A DNA stretch of 64,000 bases from Rhizobiales bacterium UBA3584 (GTDB taxonomy: Bacteria > Pseudomonadota > Alphaproteobacteria > Rhizobiales > Devosiaceae). The position numbers were made by a program, and so were the translations under genes. Where the stretch lies: assembly GCA_002375765.1 (NCBI GenBank), contig DFMV01000005.1:56401-120400 (forward strand). Reading direction: 5' to 3'. Every line of letters begins with the position of its first letter. The stretch's first letter is position 1. Shown piece by piece: positions 25,521-33,626 of the stretch. The notes beneath the pieces are model-generated. The model did not search any database. It was not told the DNA's origin and saw nothing but the letters and a program-made list of their open reading frames with translations.

Positions 25521-26852
25521 TCAGGCGACGCGGGAGCGATTGGCTCCCGTGAGAAGAGACTGGAAGGCACGGTAGGACGATTTGGGCGTGCGTTTCTGGG
25601 TCTTGTAGTCAACATGAACCAGCCCGAAACGCTTGTCGTAGCCTTCGGCCCATTCATAATTGTCGAGCAGAGACCAGCCGAAATAGCCGCGCACATCGGC
25701 GCCGCGCTTTTGCGCGGCGAGGACAGCGCCCAGATGGCCATTGTAATAGGCGATGCGGCGCGGATCGTCGGTGCCTTCGATCTCGGCCATGCCGTTTTCA
25801 GTCACATAAAGCGGGATGTCGGTATAATCGGCCGAGATGCGGGTGAGGATTTCCTCAAGGCCCTCGGGGAAAATTTCCCAGCCGATGGCCGTCTTTTCGA
25901 GCGGACCATCGACCTTGCGCAGCGGGAAGGCACCACGCTCGGGAGCGTGCTCGTAAAGGCCGCGGGTATAATAATTAACCCCGAACCAATCGATTGGCGT
26001 CGAGACCACCGCCATATCGTCGGCAAAGTCGTCGGGCATGTGGGGGGCGAAATGGGCGAGGACGTCGGAGGGGTATTTGCCCTTGAAAAGCCCGTCGAGG
26101 TACCAGCGGTTGAAGATACCATCCCAGAGCCGGGCGGCGCCCATATCCTCGGGCTTGCCGGTGGCGCCCTGGGCGACTTCGAAATTGCATACGATACCGA
26201 GGTTCTTTCCGCCTTCGGCGCGCAAGGCGTTGATGGCCGTGCCATGGGCCAAAAGCACATGGTGAGAGGCACGGGCAGCAGCGCGAATGTCACGATAGCC
26301 GGGTGCGTGAACGCCGAGCATGTGGGAAAGGAATGCGACGCACCATGGCTCATTTATGGTGGCCGTTGTTTCGAGCCGGTCGCCGAAGTTTTTATGCACC
26401 ATCACGGCATAGTCGGCGAACCAGTCGGCAATATCGCGGTTGAGCCAGCCGCCCTTGTCCTGAAGGGCACTGGGCAGATCCCAGTGGTACAGCGTCGCGA
26501 AGGGTTTGAGGCCCCGCTCGAGCATGCCGTCGATCAGACGGTCGTAGAAATCGACGCCTTTCTGATTGACTTGCCCTACCCCTTCGGGGATCAGGCGTGG
26601 CCAGGCAAAGGAAAAGCGGTAGGCGTCGAACCCCCCGTCAGCCAGCAGATCGAGATCTTCGGGCCAGCGATTGTAATGATCGCACGCGAATTTGCCCGTT
26701 TCGCTATTGTGGACGTTGCCGGGAGTCGTCGAAAACGTATCCCAGATTGATGACCCGCGGCCATCTGTCTGGCCGCCCTCGATCTGGTAGGCGGCGGTGG
26801 CCGCCCCAAACAGGAAATCCTCACCGAAATCGGCGCGCTTGTGGCTGAACAT
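25521..26852 (-). CDS. Beta-glucosidase, GH1 family
   Basis: This cytoplasmic enzyme releases glucose from beta-glucosides such as cellobiose. The 443-residue chain has the GH1 N-terminal signature FLFGAATAAYQIEGG, the acid/base Glu168 in TINEPW, the nucleophile Glu352 in YVTENGM and the C-terminal WSLLDNYEWAEGYDKRFGLVHVDY. Length and motifs are complete. It converges with the fusion gene on its left with a 3-base gap, and a small stem-loop (25531-25549, CGGGAGC/GCTCCCG) lies inside its 3' coding end. Upstream is a LacI-type palindrome. Confidence 0.95.
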   Translation of the reverse strand: MFSHKRADFGEDFLFGAATAAYQIEGGQTDGRGSSIWDTFSTTPGNVHNSETGKFACDHYNRWPEDLDLLADGGFDAYRFSFAWPRLIPEGVGQVNQKGVDFYDRLIDGMLERGLKPFATLYHWDLPSALQDKGGWLNRDIADWFADYAVMVHKNFGDRLETTATINEPWCVAFLSHMLGVHAPGYRDIRAAARASHHVLLAHGTAINALRAEGGKNLGIVCNFEVAQGATGKPEDMGAARLWDGIFNRWYLDGLFKGKYPSDVLAHFAPHMPDDFADDMAVVSTPIDWFGVNYYTRGLYEHAPERGAFPLRKVDGPLEKTAIGWEIFPEGLEEILTRISADYTDIPLYVTENGMAEIEGTDDPRRIAYYNGHLGAVLAAQKRGADVRGYFGWSLLDNYEWAEGYDKRFGLVHVDYKTQKRTPKSSYRAFQSLLTGANRSRVA

Positions 26853-26882
26853 TGTCGACTCTCCGCCCAGAGTGCGAATTTT

Positions 26883-26896
26883 TGTAATCGGTTACA
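26883..26896. promoter_or_regulatory. LacI-family operator upstream of the beta-glucosidase gene
   Basis: TGTAATCGGTTACA fits the TGNAANCGNTTNCA consensus of LacI/CcpA-type sites and lies 31 bases before the ATG. It differs from the agl motif, so a different LacI protein, not in this window, is expected. Confidence 0.6.
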
Positions 26897-26952
26897 TTAT
26901 GACTATCAGCGTTTTTCCGATTTGTCATCATCGAGAAGCGTGTTGTCTGAAG

Positions 26953-28032
26953 TCAGAAAATTTTTGCCCTAGATAGAGTCGCTGCCAGACGCTCGGCGAT
27001 GGCCACGAATGCCTCAGCATCTGGGCTGTCGCCAGACGAGACTGCAGGCTTGCCGGCGTCGGCGCCCTCGCGGATCGCCATGACCAGCGGGATTTCGCCG
27101 AGGAACGGAATGTCCATTTCCGCGGCGGCAGCTTTTGCGCCGCCATGGCCGAAGATGTCGTAGCGCGACCCGGTATCCGGCGCTATGAAATAGCTCATGT
27201 TCTCTACAATACCGAGAACAGGCACATTGGTGCGGGTAAGCATATCGATGGCTTTTCGCGCGTCGATAAGTGCCAAATCCTGTGGTGTGGAGATGATCAC
27301 TGCGCCGGCCAGTTCGACCTGCTGCACCAGTGAAATCTGGATATCGCCGGTGCCCGGTGGCAGATCGACGACGAGGACATCGAGCTGGCCCCAATCGGTT
27401 TCACGCAACAACTGGCGCAGGGCTGACGTCGCCATAGGCCCGCGCCAGACCACGGCCTGAGTTCCGGTAAGCATCGGGCCGATCGACATGGCTTTTAGGC
27501 CATGGACCTCGAAGGGCTTGAAAATTCCATCGTCACGGACAGCGGGCTTGCCCTCGATGCCGAGCAGCTTGGGCAAGGAAGGGCCATAAAGATCGGCGTC
27601 GAGAATGCCCACCTTGAGGCCCTGTCTGACCAGGCCCAAAGCGATATTGACTGCACATGTGGATTTGCCCACACCGCCCTTGCCCGAGCCGACAGCAATT
27701 ATGTGCTTGATGCCGGGGACCGGAGACTTGGGTGGAGGGCCGGGGCGCGGCGAAGCGCCCTTGGGCGCGGCCTGAGCGGGCGCCTTGTCGCCGGTGAGCG
27801 ACACCATGACCTTTCGGCCCTCGGCGGCCTGTTGGGCCGCCTGTTCAGCCGCCGTGCGGGCCGGGGCGAACGCCTTTTCCATGCCCGGCGAAACCGAGAT
27901 GGCAAAGGCCACGGCGCCCTTGGTGACGATGATGTCGGACAGGCCGGGAAATTCGGCAAGCGAAGACCCGCCGGGCACTTCTATGGTGCCCAGCGCGTCC
28001 TGGATTTTCTTGCGGACATCATCCTCGGTCAA
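26953..28032 (-). CDS. Mrp/NBP35-family ATP-binding protein (iron-sulfur carrier)
   Basis: Mrp proteins bind and deliver Fe-S clusters (ApbC-type). The sequence has an N-terminal DUF59/MIP18-like domain (LTEDDVRKKIQDALGTIEVPGG to IIVTKGAVAFAISV), an Ala/Pro-rich linker and the deviant Walker A GSGKGGVGKST with VVDLPPGTGD as Walker B. No CxxC cluster motif is visible at the C-terminus, so cluster binding is not proven. The frame opens at 28089 inside the transaldolase gene; I set the start at the TTG at 28032, where conserved sequence begins. It follows transaldolase closely on the same strand. Confidence 0.85.
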   Translation of the reverse strand: MTEDDVRKKIQDALGTIEVPGGSSLAEFPGLSDIIVTKGAVAFAISVSPGMEKAFAPARTAAEQAAQQAAEGRKVMVSLTGDKAPAQAAPKGASPRPGPPPKSPVPGIKHIIAVGSGKGGVGKSTCAVNIALGLVRQGLKVGILDADLYGPSLPKLLGIEGKPAVRDDGIFKPFEVHGLKAMSIGPMLTGTQAVVWRGPMATSALRQLLRETDWGQLDVLVVDLPPGTGDIQISLVQQVELAGAVIISTPQDLALIDARKAIDMLTRTNVPVLGIVENMSYFIAPDTGSRYDIFGHGGAKAAAAEMDIPFLGEIPLVMAIREGADAGKPAVSSGDSPDAEAFVAIAERLAATLSRAKIF

Positions 28033-28039
28033 ATCGGGC

Positions 28040-28696
28040 TCAGATGATCGACTGGCCCGTGGACTTCCAATCCTTGACGAAGGCATCAAGGCCCTTGTCG
28101 GTCAGGGGATGGTCGGCCAGCTTCTTGAGCACACCCGGCGGAATTGTCGCCACATCGGCCCCGGCCAGGGCAGCGTCGGAGACGTGATTGGGCGAGCGGA
28201 TCGAGGCGGCCAGAATCTGGGTGTTGAAATCGTAGTTGTCGTAAATCACCCGGATGTCGGAAATGAGCTGCATGCCATCGAGGTTGATATCATCGAGACG
28301 GCCCAGGAACGGCGAGATGTAAGTCGCGCCGACCTTGGCGGCCAGCAGGGCTTGATTAGCCGAGAAGCACAGAGTGACGTTGGTCTTTATGCCACGGTCG
28401 GATAGAGTCTTGCAGGCTTTCAGTCCGGCCAGGGTGAGCGGAACCTTGACCACGACGTTGTCGGCGATCTTGCTGAGGACATCGGCCTCGGCCATCATGC
28501 CATCATAATCCGTGGCAGCGACTTCCGCAGAAACGGGCAAGCCCGGCAGAAGGTCGCAGATTTCCTTGACCACTTCCTTGAAATCGCGGCCCGACTTAGC
28601 CACCAGCGACGGATTGGTGGTGACGCCGTCGAGCAAACCTGCATCGTGCAGTTCACGAATTTCGCTGATGTCGGCGGTGTCGACAAAAAACTTCAT
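28040..28696 (-). CDS. tal: Transaldolase (small, fructose-6-phosphate aldolase-like class)
   Basis: This enzyme of the non-oxidative pentose phosphate pathway moves a dihydroxyacetone unit between sugar phosphates through a lysine Schiff base. The 218-residue protein begins [20 protein letters not shown] and has [15 protein letters not shown], the active lysine in NVVVKVPLT and the second signature [28 protein letters not shown]. Short length and these motifs place it in the transaldolase subfamily 3B/FSA group. The ATG at 28696 is chosen because conserved sequence starts there. Its stop lies only a few bases from the Mrp start. Confidence 0.92.
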   Translation of the reverse strand: MKFFVDTADISEIRELHDAGLLDGVTTNPSLVAKSGRDFKEVVKEICDLLPGLPVSAEVAATDYDGMMAEADVLSKIADNVVVKVPLTLAGLKACKTLSDRGIKTNVTLCFSANQALLAAKVGATYISPFLGRLDDINLDGMQLISDIRVIYDNYDFNTQILAASIRSPNHVSDAALAGADVATIPPGVLKKLADHPLTDKGLDAFVKDWKSTGQSII

Positions 28697-28780
28697 TTTC
28701 TCCCCCTTGGGATAATACTTTGGTCTAATGACCAAGGTGTAGCATGGAATGGTTGTGCCGCAACAATGGTGTCGTGTGTT

Positions 28781-29965
28781 TTATCGTGTGGCACCGACGA
28801 TGGCATCGGCCAGGCGCTGAATACGTTCGTCAGCCAGGCCGGCGACGTTTATGCGGCTATCATCCAACATATAGACAGCATTTTCGGCTTTTAAATGGTC
28901 GACGGTTTCAACTTTAAGTCCCAAAAGCGAGAACATGCCGCGATGTTCGGCAACGAAATCAAAATCGGTACTGTTCGAACGTGAGCGGATCGCGTCGGCC
29001 AGCGCCTGGCGATTGGAGATCATACGGTTGCGCATGGCTTCGAGCTCGGCTTTCCATTCTGCGCGCAGTTCTGCGTCCTCGAGAATGACACGAACGATTT
29101 CCGCGCCGTGATCGGGTGGTTGGGAATAGGCGCCACGAATGAGGTTGAGCATCTGAGAATTGGCGATGTCGGCCTGGGCCGCATCCTCGCCCACGACGAT
29201 GGCGCAACCGACCCGCTCCCGATAGATGCCGAAATTCTTCGAGCAGCTCGTCGCGCAGACGAATTCATCTATCTCCGCGGCGAGCGCACGCAGGCCGTAG
29301 GCGTCTTCGTCCAGCCCGTCACCAAAGCCCTGATAGGCCATATCGACCAACGGGAACGCGCCCGTGCGCTTGAGAGAGGCGATGACCTTATGCCACTGGT
29401 CGTGGTTGAGGTTGGCGCCGGTCGGGTTGTGACAGCAGCCATGGAGCAGGACGATATCGTTCCTGCCCAGGCTATCGAGCTTAGCGAGCATTTGGTCGAA
29501 CCGGACCTTGCGGGTGTCCGGGTCGAAATAGGGGTAAGCCTCGACCTTGAAGCCGGCCTGTTCGGCCATGGGCTTGTGGTTGGGCCAGGAGGGATCGGAA
29601 ATCCAAACCGTCGCGTCGGGATTGGCTCGTTTCAAGAGCGTCAGCAACACCCACAGGGCACCGGTGCCACCCGGAGCCTGCGCAGCGCGGACACGATCGT
29701 CGGGCACCGCACCATCGAGCGCGAGATCGACCATGGCTTTGGCAAACCCCTTGTTGCCGGCCACCCCGATATAGGACTTGGTTTTCGAAGAGGAAACGAT
29801 GCGCTCCTCGGCTTTCCTGACGGCTGTCATGATGGGCGTATTGCCCTCGTCATCCTTATAGACGCCAATGCCGAGATCGATCTTGCCGGGGCGGTCGTCG
29901 GCAGCAATTTCGGCCATCAGCGCAAAAATCTTGTCCTGGGGTGCCTTGGATAGGGTCTCGAACAT
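28781..29965 (-). CDS. Aromatic/aspartate aminotransferase (class I, PLP)
   Basis: The 394-residue protein is of the AspC/TyrB type: MFETLSKAPQDKIFALMAEI at the start, LLHGCCHNPTGANL, and the PLP lysine in CATSCSKNFGIYRERVG. It transfers the amino group between aspartate or aromatic amino acids and 2-oxo acids. Sequence cannot tell AspC from TyrB preference, so no symbol is given. The ATG at 29965 lies in GAGAATG and starts the conserved domain; the frame is open to 30049 without conserved residues. Monocistronic. Confidence 0.92.
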   Translation of the reverse strand: MFETLSKAPQDKIFALMAEIAADDRPGKIDLGIGVYKDDEGNTPIMTAVRKAEERIVSSSKTKSYIGVAGNKGFAKAMVDLALDGAVPDDRVRAAQAPGGTGALWVLLTLLKRANPDATVWISDPSWPNHKPMAEQAGFKVEAYPYFDPDTRKVRFDQMLAKLDSLGRNDIVLLHGCCHNPTGANLNHDQWHKVIASLKRTGAFPLVDMAYQGFGDGLDEDAYGLRALAAEIDEFVCATSCSKNFGIYRERVGCAIVVGEDAAQADIANSQMLNLIRGAYSQPPDHGAEIVRVILEDAELRAEWKAELEAMRNRMISNRQALADAIRSRSNSTDFDFVAEHRGMFSLLGLKVETVDHLKAENAVYMLDDSRINVAGLADERIQRLADAIVGATR

Positions 29966-30082
29966 TCTCGCTCTCGAGCTTGGATAGGGAAAAGGCGCGC
30001 GGCCTTTATAGAATCCCCCGGCGCTAATGCAATGGCCGGGGGCGCCCAAGTGGGGGAATGGTTTTGCGAAATATGGCGCGCC

Positions 30083-30535
30083 TTAGAACTGGCGTCCAAT
30101 GATGGCATCGACCGAAAAGCGGTTGCCGCCGGCCATGACGAAATAGAGCAGGATCGTCGACCAAAGGATGGACAACTCTGCGCCCGACCAGCCCTGCCCC
30201 ATGGCAACCCAATGGGCATAGACGGTGGTGAGCAGCACAATCATCGTGGCGAAGGCGGCCGGGCGCGTGAGAAGGCCCAGCGCCAGAAGGATGCCACCGA
30301 AGAACTCGGTTACCGCCAAGAGGGGGGCCCAAAAGAAGCCGGGAGCAAAGCCCAAGCCCTCGACCATTCCGGCCATGCCCATGGGATTCTGGATTTTCGG
30401 CCAACCATGGACGATCAGGGCAATGCCGGCGAAGACACGCATTGCGGTTTCGGCGAGGGGGCGGCCCATGGCATAGATGCCATTGAGGGTGGGAACAATG
30501 AGGCGCGGTTCGGCGCTCGGAGTAGATTGGGTCAT
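30083..30535 (-). CDS. DoxX family membrane protein
   Basis: The 150-residue protein has four hydrophobic helices and the family pattern AMRVFAGIALIVHGWPKI in helix 1, then EFFGGILLALGLLTRPAA. An N-terminal cytoplasmic extension of about 30 residues precedes helix 1. It is more like the YqjF/YphA branch than the DoxX at 1356-1736. Role not known beyond a membrane redox-stress association of the family. Single gene between the aminotransferase and rsmJ. Confidence 0.87.
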   Translation of the reverse strand: MTQSTPSAEPRLIVPTLNGIYAMGRPLAETAMRVFAGIALIVHGWPKIQNPMGMAGMVEGLGFAPGFFWAPLLAVTEFFGGILLALGLLTRPAAFATMIVLLTTVYAHWVAMGQGWSGAELSILWSTILLYFVMAGGNRFSVDAIIGRQF

Positions 30536-30633
30536 GCAAGAGTTCCTTGAGTGAAATAGTCCTCCCAGGGCTCACCATTCGCAGGAACAGCGATCGTACA
30601 AGTTAAATTTGCGCAATAAATGCAATAGCCTGG

Positions 30634-31242
30634 CTAGCCATTGGTCACAAACACGTCATAGCGCGTGGTCTTGCCCGATATCTGATGGCTGGGCTTGCGC
30701 AGCCCCTCTATCGGCGCAGCGCGTTGCGGCCATTTGAGAACGACACGGTTCTGGGCAGCAGCGAGCGCCGCCTCCATGAGTTCACGCGCGTCCAGGTCAG
30801 CCCCCACCACATCGCGCAGGTCGCGCATCTGCTTTTTGACCAGCGCCGATTTTGTGCGCTCGGGGTGCATGGGGTCGACCAGGACAACTTCAGGCCCGAG
30901 CGTTTGAAGAAGCGCGCGGGAATCGCCGTGGAGCAGCGTCATGCGCGCAATGATGGCGGCAAGCTCGTCGTCGTGCTCCCGTGCGGCGGCCATGGCGCAC
31001 TCCAGGGCGGCATGGACCTGTGGGTTGCGCTCAATAAGGGTGACGTGTGCCCCCAGAGAGGCGAGAAAGAAGGCGTCGCGTCCCATGCCGGCGGTCGCGT
31101 CTACGATGGTCGGCGTTGCGCCTTTAGCCATACCGCAGGCGCGCGGCAGGGGCTGCCCCCTGCCCTCACCTCTGCGCAGGCGGAAGCCGACGGCACCGCC
31201 GACAAAATCGATGACGATCGAAGACGAATCTGCGTCTGGCAT
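30634..31242 (-). CDS. rsmJ: 16S rRNA (guanine-1516-N2)-methyltransferase
   Basis: RsmJ methylates G1516 of 16S rRNA using S-adenosylmethionine. The 202-residue protein shows the RsmJ set in order: FRLRRGEGRGQPLPRACG, the SAM-binding DATAGMGRDAFFLASLGAHVTLIERNP, the catalytic VLVDPMHPERTKSALVKKQMRDLR and the C-terminal KPSHQISGKTTRYDVFV. The ATG at 31242 is used; a TTG four codons upstream is possible. Single gene, divergent from the M20 hydrolase. Confidence 0.93.
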   Translation of the reverse strand: MPDADSSSIVIDFVGGAVGFRLRRGEGRGQPLPRACGMAKGATPTIVDATAGMGRDAFFLASLGAHVTLIERNPQVHAALECAMAAAREHDDELAAIIARMTLLHGDSRALLQTLGPEVVLVDPMHPERTKSALVKKQMRDLRDVVGADLDARELMEAALAAAQNRVVLKWPQRAAPIEGLRKPSHQISGKTTRYDVFVTNG

Positions 31243-31361
31243 CTCTGGATCCAATTCTGTAAAGGGGGATAGCTCCCCGGCCCGCCAGAGACAAGAGACG
31301 TTGACGACGCGTGCCGCGGCGCAGACACTAGACGTTTCTCATACCGCCTTCAGGTTTCCCT

Positions 31362-32528
31362 ATGCCCATCATCAACCGTGTTGCCGAATTCCACGCCGAT
31401 ATTACCGCGTGGCGCCAGCACCTGCATGCCAATCCCGAGCTTCTCTATGACGTCCATGACACGGCGGCGTTCGTGGTCGAGCAGCTCAAATCGTTTGGTG
31501 TGGACGAGGTGGTGACAGGGATCGGTCGGACAGGGGTCGTGGGAGTCATTCGCGGCAAGGGTGGTTCGGATCGCGTCGTTGGGCTGCGCGCTGATATGGA
31601 CGCCCTGCCAATTACCGAACGGACCGGGAAACCCTATGCCTCTGGCAACAGCGGCAAGATGCATGCCTGCGGTCATGACGGGCACACGGCCATGCTCCTG
31701 GGCGCGGCACGATATCTGGCCGAAACGCGCAATTTCGATGGCACGGTCATCGTTATCTTCCAGCCGGCCGAAGAGGGTGGCGGCGGCGGACGCCTGATGG
31801 TGGAAGACGGACTGATGGAACGTTTCAACATTTCCCAGGTATTCGGCATGCACAACATGCCCGGCATTCCGCTGGGAGAATTCGCCATACGGACCGGCGG
31901 GATCATGGCGGGAACCGACCAATTCGCGATCGATGTTGAAGGGCATGGCGGGCACGCGGCGATGCCTCATCTTGCTGTCGATCCGGTTATCGTTTCCGCC
32001 CATATCATTTCGGGTCTGCAGACGCTGGTATCACGCTCGGTAGATCCGATCCGCTCGGCAGTTCTTTCGGTTACGACCGTCAACGCGGGTACAGCATACA
32101 ATGTCATTCCGCGCACTGCGCGGCTGACGGGGACCGTTCGCACGCTGGACGATGAAGTGCGCGCCCAGATGGAAACGGGTATCAAGCGGCTGGCGCCCCG
32201 ACTCGCGCAGGCGTTTGGGGCCGACGCGACGGTAACGTGGATGCGTGGGTATCCGGTTACGGTCAACGCTCCCGAACAGACGGCTTTCGCTGCAGAGGTC
32301 GCCCGTGAAATTGTGGGGGAGGATCGGGTGAATGACACTGTCGATCCCACAATGGGGGGCGAAGATTTCGCCTATATGCTCAGCGCGCGGCCGGGATCTT
32401 ATATTTTCCTCGGCAACGGCGACAGCTCGGATCTGCATACAGACACCTATGATTTCAACGATGATGCGATTCCTTTAGGCGTGAGCTACTGGGTGCGGCT
32501 GGCGGAAAGAGCACTCGCGGCGCAGTAG
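31362..32528 (+). CDS. M20-family amidohydrolase (hippurate hydrolase-like)
   Basis: This metal-dependent cytoplasmic hydrolase cleaves N-acyl amino acids. The 388-residue protein has HLHANPEL, GLRADMDALPI, the metal-binding Cys-His site MHACGHDGHTAMLLGAA, FQPAEEGGGGGRLMVEDG and the C-terminal metal ligand region DPTMGGEDFAYML, all typical of the HipO/AbgB/IAA-amino-acid hydrolase branch. The substrate cannot be told from sequence. It ends 11 bases before an AbrB-family permease gene, suggesting a two-gene unit. Confidence 0.92.
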   Translation: MPIINRVAEFHADITAWRQHLHANPELLYDVHDTAAFVVEQLKSFGVDEVVTGIGRTGVVGVIRGKGGSDRVVGLRADMDALPITERTGKPYASGNSGKMHACGHDGHTAMLLGAARYLAETRNFDGTVIVIFQPAEEGGGGGRLMVEDGLMERFNISQVFGMHNMPGIPLGEFAIRTGGIMAGTDQFAIDVEGHGGHAAMPHLAVDPVIVSAHIISGLQTLVSRSVDPIRSAVLSVTTVNAGTAYNVIPRTARLTGTVRTLDDEVRAQMETGIKRLAPRLAQAFGADATVTWMRGYPVTVNAPEQTAFAAEVAREIVGEDRVNDTVDPTMGGEDFAYMLSARPGSYIFLGNGDSSDLHTDTYDFNDDAIPLGVSYWVRLAERALAAQ

Positions 32529-32539
32529 GAACAAAGTCG

Positions 32540-33583
32540 ATGCCTTGGGCGCTCCGAACCGGTCTCACACTTATCATTGCTGCTATCGGCTCGCTGGCGA
32601 TCAGCATGCTGGGAGTTCCAGGCGGGATGCTGATGGGCGGGGCGCTCGCGGTTTCAATTGCCGCGCTATCGGGTTTTCCGGCGACAATGCCCAACGGGCT
32701 GCGCAATGTGTTTTTCGTATGCGTCGGGCTCTCGATGGGGGCCAATGTGGCACCCGACACCCTGCAGCTGATCGGTCAATGGCCGATAACGCTCGGCGCT
32801 CTGGCACTGGAACTCGTGGCCATCGTTCTGGTCTGCGGCATTGTCCTGCGCAGATTATTCAAGTTCGACACAGGAACCGCTTATCTTTCGTCGTTTCCTG
32901 GCCATTTGTCTTTCGTCATGGCGCTGGCTTCGACGGGTGTCGGCAATCCAAGGCAGATCGTCATCATTCAGGTTCAAAGAGTGATGTTTCTTACTCTGTT
33001 TGCACCGATCGGCGCTCTGTTCCTGCCCGTGGGTCATTACGCTGGGGCGGGCACCGATTTGATGGACCTCACGACGCTCGCCATGGTGGCGGCGGGTTGC
33101 GCCTTTGTGGGCTGGGTGTTCACGCGGCTCAAGATGCCGGCGGGCTATGTGCTGGGGTCGATGGCATTTGCGACGGTGATGAAACTGACCGGCCATTTCG
33201 ACGGCTCGTTGCCACCGATCCTTGTCGATCTGACCTTCTTGGGTATGGGCGCATTGATCGGATCGCGCTTTGCCGGCATGACACGCGCCGAATTCATGCA
33301 GGCTGCTTTGGGCGGCACTGTCGCCACGGCGATCACCGTGGCGATAACCACCGCCTTTGCGGTTGGCATCAGTTTTTTCGTTTCCATGCCAATTGGCCAG
33401 ATCTGGCTCGGGCTCTCGCCGGGCGGGCTGGAATCGATGGGGGCGTTGGGTATCGCGCTTGGGTATGACACAGCGTTCATCGCTGCACATCACGTGTCGC
33501 GATTGCTGATGCTGACCATCGCCATTCCGCTGGTGGTCATGCTGGTTAAGGGACGCCAGGCTCAACCGGCCCTTCGGTCGTAA
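32540..33583 (+). CDS. AbrB-family membrane transporter
   Basis: The 347-residue protein has about ten transmembrane helices and the duplicated AbrB (formerly ammonia monooxygenase-like) domain: LGVPGGMLMGGALAVSIAALSG in the first half and LKMPAGYVLGSMAFATVMKLTG in the second, with SPGGLESMGALGIALGYDTAFIAAHHVSRL near the end. Family members are putative permeases; substrate unknown. It directly follows the M20 hydrolase gene and may carry that enzyme's substrate or product (inference). It converges with the second alpha-glucosidase gene. Confidence 0.87.
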   Translation: MPWALRTGLTLIIAAIGSLAISMLGVPGGMLMGGALAVSIAALSGFPATMPNGLRNVFFVCVGLSMGANVAPDTLQLIGQWPITLGALALELVAIVLVCGIVLRRLFKFDTGTAYLSSFPGHLSFVMALASTGVGNPRQIVIIQVQRVMFLTLFAPIGALFLPVGHYAGAGTDLMDLTTLAMVAAGCAFVGWVFTRLKMPAGYVLGSMAFATVMKLTGHFDGSLPPILVDLTFLGMGALIGSRFAGMTRAEFMQAALGGTVATAITVAITTAFAVGISFFVSMPIGQIWLGLSPGGLESMGALGIALGYDTAFIAAHHVSRLLMLTIAIPLVVMLVKGRQAQPALRS

Positions 33584-33602
33584 GTCTGCGGACGTGGCGC
33601 AA

Positions 33603-33626
33603 GCTCACCCCTTGGACAGGGTGAGC
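33603..33626 (+). terminator. Hairpin after the AbrB gene, inside the 3' end of the convergent gene
   Basis: GCTCACCC-CTTGGACA-GGGTGAGC is a perfect 8-bp stem 20 bases past the AbrB stop. It overlaps the last codons of the alpha-glucosidase on the other strand and has no T-run. Confidence 0.4.

Noticed and set aside
26953..28089. Longer Mrp start at 28089
   Set aside because: It would overlap the transaldolase coding end by 50 bases with a non-conserved leader; the TTG at 28032 is preferred.
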